64,000 nucleotides of DNA, from the NCBI RefSeq assembly GCF_900107455.1, contig NZ_FNQB01000003.1:1798001-1862000 (forward strand), written 5' to 3'. The notes under the pieces are model-generated. The model saw only the letters and a program-made list of their open reading frames with translations. It did no database searches and had not been told where the DNA came from. Positions 23,997-32,313 of the stretch are shown here, piece by piece. How positions within the stretch are numbered: position 1 is the stretch's first letter; every line of letters begins with the position of its first letter. A program made the translations under genes and the position numbers. The stretch is from Asanoa ishikariensis (GTDB lineage: Bacteria; Actinomycetota; Actinomycetes; Mycobacteriales; Micromonosporaceae).

Positions 23997-24998
23997 GTGA
24001 GCCACCGTTGGGGAATGACGGTCCCGTTCGCCGGAGTGCCGTTGGCCGACCACGGTCGGCTCTACGCCTTGTTGCACGATGCCGGCTTCACCGACCTGTG
24101 GACGTCCGAGGTCGCCGGCACCGACGCCTTCACACCGTTGACGATCGGCGCGATCACCACGCCGAAGATGCGGCTCGGCACCGCGGTCGCGCCGGTCTTC
24201 ACCCGCGGGCCCGGCCTGCTGGCGATGACCGCCGCGTCGCTGGCCGAGACCGCGCCGGGCCGGTTCGTGCTCGGCATCGGCGCCTCCTCGCCCGTCGTCG
24301 TCGGCGACTGGAACGCGGTGCCGTTCACCGAGCCGTTCAAGCGCAGCCGCGACATGCTCCGCTTCCTGCGCCCCGCGCTGGCCGGCGAGACGGTCGACCA
24401 GGAGTTCGACACGTTCGCCGTGCGGCGGTTCCGCCTCGAACGCCCGCCGGCCACGCCACCGCCGATCCTGCTCGCGGCCCTGCGCCCGGCGATGCTGCGG
24501 CTGGCCGCGGCCGAGGCCGACGGCACGATCCTCAACTGGCTCGCCGCCACCGACGTGCCGAAGGTGGTCAAGACCCTCGGTGACACGCCCGCCGGGTTCG
24601 AGATCGCCGCCCGCATCTTCATGTGCCCGACCGACGATGCCGACCACGCCCGCGCCGTCGGCCGACGGATGATCACGAGCTACCTGACCGTTCCCGCGTA
24701 CGCGGAGTTCCATCGCTGGCTCGGCAACAGCGACCTGCTCGACCCGGTCTGGTCGGCGTGGCAGGCCGGCGACCGCCGCGGCGCGCTGGCCGCCGTGCCC
24801 GACGAGCTCGTCGACGCACTGGTCATCCACGGCACACCGCACCAGTGCAAAGAGCAGATCATGCGGTACGTCGAAGCCGGCGTCACCACCCCCGTCATGG
24901 CACCGCTGCCCACGCCCGAGCTCACCGCGGGCGGCGTCGAGGCGTTGTACACGTTGATCGGCGAGTTGTCCGCACCGTCCAGTGTGGAGAAAGGCTGA
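23997..24998 (+). CDS. LLM-class (F420-dependent) oxidoreductase
   Basis: A 333-residue TIM-barrel oxidoreductase of the methylene-tetrahydromethanopterin reductase-like group. Visible are the N-terminal strand and GFTDLWTSEV, the cofactor-contacting MRLGTAVAPVFTRGPGLLAMTAASLAE segments, and FVLGIGASSPVVV. It most resembles the mycobacterial Rv3093c-type F420 family; substrate unknown. The GTG start has TAGGTT (23983-23988) 8 nt upstream, suggesting a leaderless mRNA. It is followed 5 nt later by an SDR gene, so the two probably act in one redox pathway. Confidence 0.86.
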   Translation: MSHRWGMTVPFAGVPLADHGRLYALLHDAGFTDLWTSEVAGTDAFTPLTIGAITTPKMRLGTAVAPVFTRGPGLLAMTAASLAETAPGRFVLGIGASSPVVVGDWNAVPFTEPFKRSRDMLRFLRPALAGETVDQEFDTFAVRRFRLERPPATPPPILLAALRPAMLRLAAAEADGTILNWLAATDVPKVVKTLGDTPAGFEIAARIFMCPTDDADHARAVGRRMITSYLTVPAYAEFHRWLGNSDLLDPVWSAWQAGDRRGALAAVPDELVDALVIHGTPHQCKEQIMRYVEAGVTTPVMAPLPTPELTAGGVEALYTLIGELSAPSSVEKG

Positions 24999-25003
24999 CC
25001 CTG

Positions 25004-25804
25004 ATGGAGCTAGCTGGCAAGGTCGTCGTGATCACGGGCGCGGCCGGCGGCATCGGCTCCGCGCTGGCCCGCCGGTTCGCCGACGAGGGCGTCGCCGGGA
25101 TGGTGCTGGCCGACCTCGACGCCGACGCCGCCGAGGCACTGGCCACCTCCATCAACCGCGGCCTCACCCGCGCGGTCGGTTGCGACGTGACCGACCCCGC
25201 GCAGGTCGCCGCCCTGGTCGAGGTCGCGCAGGAGTCGTTCGGCCCGGTCGACCTGTTCTGCTCCAACGCCGGCATCACCACGGGTACGGGCCTGGACACC
25301 ACCGACGAGTCCTGGGACCGCGCGTGGTCGGTCAACGTGCACGCGCACGTGGTCGCGGCCCGCGCGGTGCTGCCGTCCATGCTGGACCGCGGCGCCGGCT
25401 ACCTGCTCCAGACCTGCTCCGCGGCGGGCCTGCTGACCGCGGTGGGCGACGCACCGTACGCGGTGACCAAGCACGCCGCGGTCGCCTTCGCCGAGTGGCT
25501 GTCGATGACCTACGGCGACCGCGGCATCGGGGTGAGCGCGCTGTGCCCGCAGGGCGTCCGCACCCCGATGCTCGAGGCGGGCCTGGCCCGCGGCCACGCC
25601 GGCGCGCACGTGACTGCGCTGTCGGGCGAGGTGCTGACGCCGGAACAGGTCGCCGACGCCGTGGTCGAGGGCCTCGCGGCCGAGCGTTTCCTGATCCTGC
25701 CGCACCCGGAGGTGGCGACCTACCAGCAGCGCAAGGCCGAGAACCCGGACCGCTGGCTCGCCTCGATGCGCAAGCTCATCAGCCGCGTCGGCTCCACCGC
25801 CTGA
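25004..25804 (+). CDS. Short-chain dehydrogenase/reductase
   Basis: A 266-residue classical SDR. The nucleotide-binding motif TGAAGGIG is at residues 12-19, with NAG in the fourth strand and the catalytic Tyr152-x3-Lys156 (PYAVTKHA). Asp after the second strand (LADLDADAA) points to NAD(H). It directly follows the LLM oxidoreductase gene. The last 26 nt overlap the 3' end of the convergent MFS gene. Substrate unknown, probably a secondary alcohol or ketone. Confidence 0.9.
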   Translation: MELAGKVVVITGAAGGIGSALARRFADEGVAGMVLADLDADAAEALATSINRGLTRAVGCDVTDPAQVAALVEVAQESFGPVDLFCSNAGITTGTGLDTTDESWDRAWSVNVHAHVVAARAVLPSMLDRGAGYLLQTCSAAGLLTAVGDAPYAVTKHAAVAFAEWLSMTYGDRGIGVSALCPQGVRTPMLEAGLARGHAGAHVTALSGEVLTPEQVADAVVEGLAAERFLILPHPEVATYQQRKAENPDRWLASMRKLISRVGSTA

Positions 25805-27770
25805 CCGGCCGCCCACGCACCCGCCCCACCTCGGGGCGCTCGTCCGCAGGCGAGCCCTGGCCGTTCGGCTGCTCATCCGCGCCCACCGTGGTCCTTGTCG
25901 AGGACCCGCCCGCAGCAATCGTCCCGGGCTCGGCAGGGGCAGTGGCCGCCTGGCCGTCCGCGGCATTCGCCGCAGGCCCGGTGGCGGCATCTGCCCCGGG
26001 CTCGCCAGGGGCAATCGCCGCCGGCCGGCCGTTGCTGTTCGCGCCTTCTTCGATCGCGACCGGGCCTGCCGCGGTGGTGGGCGTCGGGTCGTCGTGGATG
26101 TAGACGCCGCCGCGGAACAGTGACACCACCGCTCCGGCCGCGGCCAATGCCGCCGCCAGCAGGAACACCACGATCAGGCCGTCGTGGAACGGGCCGCTGA
26201 GCAGGCCCGGCAGGAACGTGCGGCCGGTCAGGTGGTCGAGCGTCGCGGGTGGCACCTGGCCCGTGACGCCGGCCTGGTCGAGCAGCGTGCCGATCGGGTT
26301 CGTGCCCAGGAACGCGGCGAACATCAGCGAGACCGGCGGCACCGCTACCACCGACGAGACCGCGTCCGGCGGCAGGCCCTGCGCGGCCAGGCCGTCGTGC
26401 AGCGCGCTCGGCAGTGACGACGACAGCCCGGCGATCAGCAGTGAGAAGAACACCCCGATGGAGAGCACCATGCCGGCGTTCTGGAACGTCGCCCGAATGC
26501 CGGAGGCCACACCCCGCTCCCCCGCCGGCACCGCGTTCATCACGGCGGTCGTGTTGGGCGCCGAGAACAGGCCCGAGCCGACGCCGTTGAGGAACAGGAG
26601 CACGGCGAAGCTGAGATAGCTGAAGTTCACCGGGATCAGCAGCAGGCCGACGAAGGTCGCCGCCATCACCACGAGCCCGCCGGTGGCGAGCAGCTTGGCG
26701 CCGTACCGGTCCGACAGGTAGCCGCTTACCGGTCCGGCCACGATGAAGCCGACGGTCAGCGGCACCAGATAGATGCCGGCCCACAGCGGGGTGTCCTCGA
26801 ACGCGTACCCGTGCAGCGGCAGCCAGATCCCCTGCAACCAGATGATCAGCATGAACTGGAGCCCGCCGCGGGCGACCGCGTTGAGCAGGGCGGCCGCGTT
26901 GCCGGCCCAGAACGCCTGGATCTTGAACAGGCGCAGGTGGAACATGGGTTGGGCGACCCGGGTCTCGATGACGCAGAACGCGACCAGCAGCGCCGCGCCG
27001 ACGATCAGGCCGCCGAAGACCATCGGGTTGGCCCAGCCCTCGACATGGTCCCGGTACGGCTGGATGCCGTACGTCAGCGCCGCCAGCAGCACCGTCAGCC
27101 CAACTGCGAGGGTCGCGTTGCCCCACCAGTCGATCCGTACGCCCGCCCGGCGGGTCACCGTCTCCCGCAGGTTCCGGTAGGCCCACACCGCACCGATGAC
27201 CCCGACCAGCGCGCTGACCGCGAAGATCGACCGCCAGTGCCAGGCGGACAGCAGCCCGCCGAGGACCAGCCCGACGAAGCTGCCGGCCAGGCCGGCGACC
27301 TGGTTGACGCCGAGCGCGGTGCCGCGCTGCCGGGCCGGGAACGTGTCCGTGATGATCGCCGCCGAGTTCGCCATCAGCATCGCGCCGCCGACGCCCTGCA
27401 CGATCCGCCACCCGATGAGCCAGAGGGCCGCGGTGCGCCCTGAACCCGGGGTGAGCAGGCAGGCCACCGACGCGAAAGCGAACACCGCGAACCCGGCGTT
27501 GTAGATCCGGACACGGCCGAAGATGTCGCCCAGCCGCCCCAGCGACACCACCAGCACGGCGGTCACCAGCAGGTAGCCCATCAGCATCCAGAGCAGGTAG
27601 CTGACGTTGCCGGGAGCGAGCGGGTCGAGGTGGATGCCCCGGAAGATGGCCGGCAGGGAGATGATCAGGATCGACGCGTTGACCGTGGCCATCAGCATGC
27701 CGAGCGTCGTGTTCGACAGCACCGACCACTTGTGCGGGATCCGGCCACCGGACCGGGCCTGGATTGCCAT
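25779..27770 (-). CDS. DHA2-family MFS drug exporter with long disordered tail
   Basis: A 663-residue proton-driven exporter with 14 predicted helices (EmrB/QacA type). Visible are the motif-A loop LGRLGDIFGRVRIYN after TM2 and the motif-C-like LGVNQVAGLAGSFVGLVLGG in TM5. The last ~100 residues form an Ala/Gly/Pro-rich cytoplasmic extension that is not part of the family and ends antisense to the last codons of the SDR gene. Tail sequence shifts to repeated Ala-Gly-Pro codons (GEPG and AEPG pairs), as expected for a late extension. A short inverted repeat (27786-27798) precedes the start. Confidence 0.9.
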   Translation of the reverse strand: MAIQARSGGRIPHKWSVLSNTTLGMLMATVNASILIISLPAIFRGIHLDPLAPGNVSYLLWMLMGYLLVTAVLVVSLGRLGDIFGRVRIYNAGFAVFAFASVACLLTPGSGRTAALWLIGWRIVQGVGGAMLMANSAAIITDTFPARQRGTALGVNQVAGLAGSFVGLVLGGLLSAWHWRSIFAVSALVGVIGAVWAYRNLRETVTRRAGVRIDWWGNATLAVGLTVLLAALTYGIQPYRDHVEGWANPMVFGGLIVGAALLVAFCVIETRVAQPMFHLRLFKIQAFWAGNAAALLNAVARGGLQFMLIIWLQGIWLPLHGYAFEDTPLWAGIYLVPLTVGFIVAGPVSGYLSDRYGAKLLATGGLVVMAATFVGLLLIPVNFSYLSFAVLLFLNGVGSGLFSAPNTTAVMNAVPAGERGVASGIRATFQNAGMVLSIGVFFSLLIAGLSSSLPSALHDGLAAQGLPPDAVSSVVAVPPVSLMFAAFLGTNPIGTLLDQAGVTGQVPPATLDHLTGRTFLPGLLSGPFHDGLIVVFLLAAALAAAGAVVSLFRGGVYIHDDPTPTTAAGPVAIEEGANSNGRPAAIAPGEPGADAATGPAANAADGQAATAPAEPGTIAAGGSSTRTTVGADEQPNGQGSPADERPEVGRVRGRPVRRWSRRG

Positions 27771-27785
27771 GGCCGCCTCATTTCA

Positions 27786-27798
27786 TTAGCTGTACTAA
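27786..27798. promoter_or_regulatory. Inverted repeat TTAG-CTGTA-CTAA upstream of the MFS exporter
   Basis: Four-bp arms around a 5-nt spacer, in an AT-rich stretch 16-28 bp upstream of the exporter start. Similar TTAG...CTAA elements are common targets of TetR/MarR regulators of EmrB-type pumps. No such regulator gene is adjacent. Confidence 0.35.
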
Positions 27799-27843
27799 GC
27801 ATATTCCTGAGACCGGCCGGCCGCCGCGTGAACTGGGTCGCAA

Positions 27844-28305
27844 ATGGGGTACCTCACCCTCATGGGAGCACTCTCAGCCGTCAGCCGGGGCGCCGCGCGG
27901 GGCGTGGTCGCCGCGATGGCCATGTCCGGCCTGCGCCGGATGACCACCGCACTGAGCCTGGTCGAGGACACCCCACCCGAGGCGGTGCTGCGCAGCACGG
28001 TGCCCGGCGCCTTCGCCCGCGTGCCGGACCAGCACCGGCCCGTCGCGGTCGAGGCCATGCACTGGACCTACGGCGCGCTCGGCGGTGCCGCGTTCGGACT
28101 GCTCCCCCGCCGGGTCCGCCGACACCCACTGGCGGGCCCGATCTACGGCATCCTGGCCTGGACGGCCTTCGAGATCGGCATCGCGCCGGCGCTGGGGCTG
28201 CCCCAGGCCGACGGGCACAAGCCCGCGGAACAGGCCGCTCTGCTCGCCGACCATCTGCTCTACGGCGCCGTGGTAGCCGCTTCGCCCTGGCCACATCGGG
28301 ACTAA
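27844..28305 (+). CDS. Small membrane protein of unknown function
   Basis: A 153-residue protein, or 147 if it starts at ATG 27862. Hydrophobic segments lie near residues 14-30, 78-92, 103-122 and 135-148, with conserved-looking polar residues (E..HWTYG, H.LADH) between them. It resembles DUF1440/YagU-like small membrane proteins in layout, but I cannot assign it firmly. It is divergent from the MFS gene with a 73-bp gap. Confidence 0.6.
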   Translation: MGYLTLMGALSAVSRGAARGVVAAMAMSGLRRMTTALSLVEDTPPEAVLRSTVPGAFARVPDQHRPVAVEAMHWTYGALGGAAFGLLPRRVRRHPLAGPIYGILAWTAFEIGIAPALGLPQADGHKPAEQAALLADHLLYGAVVAASPWPHRD

Positions 28306-28429
28306 CTCGGACGAGAACGACTCGCCAGGTGGCCCCCCGCCAGCAAGCCAATGGCAACCTGGCCTTATCACAGCCACACGCATGTTGCAATCGGCAGTTG
28401 TCGCTATCTGTGCCATATTCACGTAAGTC

Positions 28430-28458
28430 TTGTCACGGGCAGTGTCGATCCCTACGCT
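28430..28458 (+). promoter_or_regulatory. Promoter of the globin gene
   Basis: TTGTCA (28430-28435), a 17-bp spacer and TACGCT (28453-28458) fit the housekeeping sigma consensus well for this GC content. The start site would be near 28465, giving a ~60-nt leader that contains CCTCCGGAGG and a GGGGAGG ribosome-binding site before ATG 28527. The remaining 120 bp back to the previous gene show nothing clear. Confidence 0.6.
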
Positions 28459-28526
28459 CTGTGTGACGAAGCGCCCCTCGGAACCCCTCCGGAGGCGCCC
28501 ACGGTCACCACCGCTGGGGAGGACCA

Positions 28527-28979
28527 ATGACCGAGGAGACGAGCTCCAGCCACCAGGCCGACGCGAAGCTCCTGAACGCCAGCCTGGAAGTCGTCGCCGA
28601 CCGGGCCGACGCGCTCATCGCGTCGTTCTACGACCGGCTCTTCACCGAGTACCCCGCCGTCCGGCCGATGTTCCCCGCGAGCATGGACGCGCAGCACGAC
28701 AAGCTCCTGGGCGCGATCATCGCCCTCGTAACCAACTACGAGAACCCGGAAGCACTCCGCCCGACGCTGCTGGCACTCGGCGCCAAGCACGACGGCTGGG
28801 GAGTACAACCCGCGCACTACACGGCCGTAGCCGGCTGCCTGCTCGCAACCCTGCGCGAGTACGCCGGCGACGCCTTCACACCGGAAGTAGAAGGCGCCTG
28901 GGTACGTGCCTACACCTTCGCGGCCGGCACCATGATGCAGGGAGCCGCGGTAACCGCTGCCGAGACCCAAGCGGCCTGA
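28527..28979 (+). CDS. Single-domain globin (flavohaemoglobin-type)
   Basis: A 150-residue haem globin without a reductase domain. The CD-corner Phe lies in RPMFPASMD and the proximal His in LGAKHDGWGVQPAHYTAV. The C-terminal AWVRAYTFAAGTMM helix matches flavohaemoglobin globin domains. The length is that of a bacterial single-domain globin, with a polar N-terminal extension. Likely role: O2 binding or NO detoxification with an external reductase. The start is supported by GGGGAGG 8 nt upstream. A strong 13-bp-arm terminator follows 16 nt after the stop. Confidence 0.9.
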   Translation: MTEETSSSHQADAKLLNASLEVVADRADALIASFYDRLFTEYPAVRPMFPASMDAQHDKLLGAIIALVTNYENPEALRPTLLALGAKHDGWGVQPAHYTAVAGCLLATLREYAGDAFTPEVEGAWVRAYTFAAGTMMQGAAVTAAETQAA

Positions 28980-28994
28980 CCGCAAAGCACACAA

Positions 28995-29023
28995 CGAAAG
29001 CCCGGGCCCAGCCCGGGCTTTCG
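28995..29023 (+). terminator. Hairpin terminator of the globin gene
   Basis: Perfect 13-bp arms (28995-29007 and 29011-29023) around CCA, with CGAAAG at the base, 16 nt after the globin stop. The stem ends in CTTTCG. There is no long T run, as is usual in actinobacteria. Confidence 0.8.
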
Positions 29024-29075
29024 TGCGCCCAAACACAGAACAAACCCCGAAGCCGCAACAACCGCCGCGGGGGTT

Positions 29076-29096
29076 CCCGGGGGCTCGGCCCCCGGG
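29076..29096. terminator. Second hairpin in the globin/GH48 convergent gap
   Basis: CCCGGGGGC (29076-29084), loop TCG, GCCCCCGGG (29088-29096): a perfect 9-bp GC stem. It lies between two other hairpins and works in either direction. Confidence 0.55.
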
Positions 29097-29107
29097 GCCA
29101 GCATGCG

Positions 29108-29148
29108 AAGCGCCCCTGTCCGCGTACTCCGCGGACAGGGGCGCTTCA
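29108..29148. terminator. Long 18-bp-arm hairpin before the GH48 gene end
   Basis: Arms 29108-29125 and 29131-29148 are perfect reverse complements (starting GAAGCGCCCCTGTCC) around TACTC. This is the strongest hairpin of the three and lies 86 nt past the GH48 stop, so it probably terminates the cellulase transcript on the minus strand. The remaining bases to 29233 show no gene. Confidence 0.75.
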
Positions 29149-29233
29149 AAGCTAAGGAGAGGCCGCCACGGGGGAAGCGGCCCCTCCGGCCAGAACGATA
29201 CTCCGTCGTTCGCGCTATTGGTAGCTGGCTCGA

Positions 29234-32140
29234 TCAACCATTCGGGAATAGATGACCGTAGTCCGCGTACGCCATCGCGACGTCCGCCTGTGCCCAGAAC
29301 CTGTGGTAGGTGAACGTCGGCGCCGCACCACCGTCCAGGTAGGACTGCACCTTGGCCCAGTCCGGGTCCTGCTTGTAGAACGACCGGATATCGAGGAAGC
29401 TCTTGCCCGGCGCGATCGCGTCACCGTTGGGCATGTCACCGGTCCAACCCGGAGGCACGTACAGGCCCTGGCCCGTGCTGGAGCTGTAGACGTCGTCGAA
29501 CCGCCGGTAGTCCTCGCGGGTCTCGGGCGTCCCGACACCGCGCGCGTCGCTGTTGGCGTACAACGCGTCGACCAGACCCTTGGCCCCGGTCTTCGCGGCG
29601 GCGTTCCCGGACTTCGCGGCGTAGTACATCAGCGTCCGCGCGTACGCGGCGGCGACGCCCACGTCGCGACCCTTCTTCGTCACCGTGACGTGCAGGCCGG
29701 TGTTGGTCGCGGGCGACGACGGGTTCCAGGTCGTCGGCGCGCCGCTCCAGGTCATGTCGGACGGGATCTCGAAGGACCCGCCGGTGCCGAGCGTGGTGTT
29801 CGCCAGGGCCCACGGCACCCACTTGTCGAGCAGCGCCTTGGCCTTCGCGTTGCCGGTCGCGTAGTACAGCTCGGCGATCCGGTGCATCGACCAGACCTGC
29901 ATGCCGAACCACTGGTTCGACGGCGGGTCGTGGTAGACGGGGTCGACGTCGTAGAACATGCCGTAGAACGTCGGCGTGCCCGAGGGCGGCGTCCCGTACG
30001 AGCCGTCCCAACTGTTCGTCGCGCCGCCCGCGATGCCGCCCTCGGCCGACTGGAGCCACTGGTAGAACTCGAGCTGGCGGTCGAAGCTCTTCTGCCAGTC
30101 CGAGACCGCCGACGGTGAGCGCGGCTTGAGCTCGTTGACGTTGGTCAGCGCCCACGCCGCCATCGGGTTCTGGTAGCCGAAGTGGTTGTGGCTGGAACCG
30201 ATCCGCCACGACCAGCCGGCGTTCGCGTCGGTCGCGCCGCCCCAGGCGTAGTACCAGGACATCAGGTAGTGCGCCGAGTCCTTTCCGGAGCCGGCCGCAC
30301 ACGTCGAGGCGCCGACGCAGTTGCCGATCTTCTTGAAGTACTTGTCGAACATCGCGTACCGCAGGTAGTCGCCCATCTTGGCCGCCTTGGCCACGGTGGC
30401 CGAGACGTCGGCCGCCCGACCCTGCGCGGTCGCCCAGGTCAGCGCCCAGTAGGCGGCCTCGATCGCCCGCGCGTCGGCGTCCGGCGCGTTGGTGTATTTC
30501 CACTGCTTCGCCGGCGCGTTGCTCTCCTTGATCGAGAGGTCCAGGAAGCCGGACGGCCCGCCGAAGTTGAACGTGTCGCAGGAGGGCTGCGGCACGGTCT
30601 CCCACACGGACTCCTGCGGACCCCGCTGGAACGTGTTGATGTACGCGGGCCGCGTGGTCCCGTCGCCGCACCGACCGAAGCCGTACGTGTTGTCGACGTC
30701 GAGCAGCCAGTGCATGCCGTAGATGTCACCGGTGCCGTAGGTCGACTGGAGCTCGGACCGCAGCGGGTCCTGCCCGACGGAGACGTTCGGCTGCAACGTC
30801 GACGGGTACTGGCTCGGCAGGTTGTATTCCGCGGCGTACTGCGGTGTGCCGTTGACGCCCGCCGTGATCTGGTCGTTGTGCGACGGGATGATGTAGCGCT
30901 CCATCACCGTCCAGGCGTTGTTGAACGGCGCCCAGTTCTGGGTCGCCCGCCCGTACTGCGCTTCGAGCCAGATCCAGAAGCTGAACGCCTCCGAGGTGGT
31001 CTCGTGGCCGTGGTCCGGCGCCTCGACGATCAAGGTCTCGATCGAGTGGTACGGGACGCCCTCCTGGCTGAAGTACCCGGAGTTCTTGATCTTCCCGTAC
31101 TGCTCCAGGAACCGCTGGACGTAGGTGTTGCCCCCACCGCCGCCGTCGTTGTCGATCTCGGTGACGGCGATCGCGATCGGCGCGTACCCGCTGGCGGACG
31201 CGGTGATCGTGGCCGAGCCGCCGACGGTGTCGGAGTCCTCGGCCGCCGCGATGGTCACCGGCACGCCCGTGCTCCAGTTGGAGCTGGTCAGGGTGACGCT
31301 GGTCGGCGAGACCGAGACGTCCGTGTCACCGCTGCGGGCCAGCGCCACCGTGACCGACGAGGACGGCGCGGCGCTGAGCGTCAGCCGGGTCGACGAGGTG
31401 CCGCCCTCGGCGACGGAGACCGACGTCGGGTTGGCCCGCAGCACCGGCCCGGTCGCCGCGGTGACCGTGAAGCTCGCCTCGTCGGTCGCGGTCAGGTTCG
31501 CGTTGTCGTACGCCCGGGCCTGCACGGTGTACGAGCCGGCGGGCAGGTCCTCCAGCGTGTACCCGTACGGCGCGGTGGTGTCGGTGTTGACCAGCAGGCC
31601 GTTGCGGTAGAACTCGACCTTGCTGACGGTCCCGTCCGGGTCGCTCGCGGTCGCGGAGAGCGCGACGTCGGCGGGCGCCTCGAAGGGGCCGGAGGGCACG
31701 GTGAGGTCGACCGTCGGCGGCTGTTGCACGGGCGCGCCGCCGCAGGTCGTGCCGTTGACGGTGAAGGCGGTCGGTTTCGGGTTGCTGCCGCTCCAACTGC
31801 CGTTGAAGCCGATGCCGGTCGATCCACCGGTCGGCAGGTTGCCGTTCCACGGCATGCTGGTCGCGGTGACCTGATTGCCGCTCTGGCTCCAGGTGGCCGA
31901 CCAGCCCTGGGTCACCCGTTGGCTGCCGGGGAAGGCGAAACCGAGGGTCCAGTTGGTGATCGGGTCACCGAGGTTGCGGATGGTGATGTTGGCGGTGAAG
32001 CCGCCGGGCCAGTCGTTGGTCGCGTAGACCACGTCGCAGGCGACGGCGGCCTGGGCCGGACCGGCCGGCACGGTGACCGCGGCGGCGACCAGGGTGCCCG
32101 CGGCGACCAGGGCCACGGCGCGTCTGAGCCTGAGTCTCAT
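29234..32140 (-). CDS. Secreted GH48 cellobiohydrolase with CBM2
   Basis: A 968-residue processive cellulase releasing cellobiose from cellulose chain ends. The signal peptide is at 1-32 (ending AGPAQA). A CBM2 cellulose-binding domain (~33-135) has flanking Cys (VACDVV and TTCGG) and surface Trp. A Big_7-like Ig domain (~142-230, PDGTVSKVEFYRNG) and a Calx-beta-like domain (~235-335) follow. The GH48 catalytic domain (~338-968) starts TYVQRFLEQYGKIKNSGYFS and carries the acid Glu in HETTSEAFSFW. The spacer domains replace the FN3 often seen. ATG 32140 has GAGGAGA upstream. A CebR box lies between its -35 and -10. Confidence 0.95.
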   Translation of the reverse strand: MRLRLRRAVALVAAGTLVAAAVTVPAGPAQAAVACDVVYATNDWPGGFTANITIRNLGDPITNWTLGFAFPGSQRVTQGWSATWSQSGNQVTATSMPWNGNLPTGGSTGIGFNGSWSGSNPKPTAFTVNGTTCGGAPVQQPPTVDLTVPSGPFEAPADVALSATASDPDGTVSKVEFYRNGLLVNTDTTAPYGYTLEDLPAGSYTVQARAYDNANLTATDEASFTVTAATGPVLRANPTSVSVAEGGTSSTRLTLSAAPSSSVTVALARSGDTDVSVSPTSVTLTSSNWSTGVPVTIAAAEDSDTVGGSATITASASGYAPIAIAVTEIDNDGGGGGNTYVQRFLEQYGKIKNSGYFSQEGVPYHSIETLIVEAPDHGHETTSEAFSFWIWLEAQYGRATQNWAPFNNAWTVMERYIIPSHNDQITAGVNGTPQYAAEYNLPSQYPSTLQPNVSVGQDPLRSELQSTYGTGDIYGMHWLLDVDNTYGFGRCGDGTTRPAYINTFQRGPQESVWETVPQPSCDTFNFGGPSGFLDLSIKESNAPAKQWKYTNAPDADARAIEAAYWALTWATAQGRAADVSATVAKAAKMGDYLRYAMFDKYFKKIGNCVGASTCAAGSGKDSAHYLMSWYYAWGGATDANAGWSWRIGSSHNHFGYQNPMAAWALTNVNELKPRSPSAVSDWQKSFDRQLEFYQWLQSAEGGIAGGATNSWDGSYGTPPSGTPTFYGMFYDVDPVYHDPPSNQWFGMQVWSMHRIAELYYATGNAKAKALLDKWVPWALANTTLGTGGSFEIPSDMTWSGAPTTWNPSSPATNTGLHVTVTKKGRDVGVAAAYARTLMYYAAKSGNAAAKTGAKGLVDALYANSDARGVGTPETREDYRRFDDVYSSSTGQGLYVPPGWTGDMPNGDAIAPGKSFLDIRSFYKQDPDWAKVQSYLDGGAAPTFTYHRFWAQADVAMAYADYGHLFPNG

Positions 32141-32236
32141 GGAAGCGTTGTCTCCTCGCGGAAGCAGGGATGAGCGGCGCGTCCTGCCCGGGACGCGTGC
32201 GCGAAGGTCGGCTCCCAACCCGCGATTAGATCGACA

Positions 32237-32265
32237 GTCTTACATGGGAGCGCTCCCGCAGGCAA
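32237..32265 (-). promoter_or_regulatory. GH48 promoter with embedded CebR box
   Basis: Read on the minus strand: -35 TTGCCT (32265-32260), a 17-bp spacer, -10 TAAGAC (32242-32237). The spacer contains TGGGAGCGCTCCCG (32245-32258 on the plus strand), 13 of 14 identical to the CebR operator. Repressor bound here would block polymerase until cellobiose or a cello-oligosaccharide releases it. No cebR gene is in the window. Confidence 0.8.
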
Positions 32266-32271
32266 GCGTGG

Positions 32272-32289
32272 CGAACCGCGTACGGTTCG
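32272..32289. promoter_or_regulatory. Inverted repeat CGAACCG-CGTA-CGGTTCG
   Basis: A perfect 7-bp-arm palindrome 7 bp beyond the GH48 -35 and 25 bp before the diguanylate cyclase start. It could be a second operator of the divergent promoter region or part of the GGDEF gene promoter. No regulator is assigned. Confidence 0.45.
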
Positions 32290-32313
32290 TGGCGCACGTG
32301 GTGTGATGGTTCG

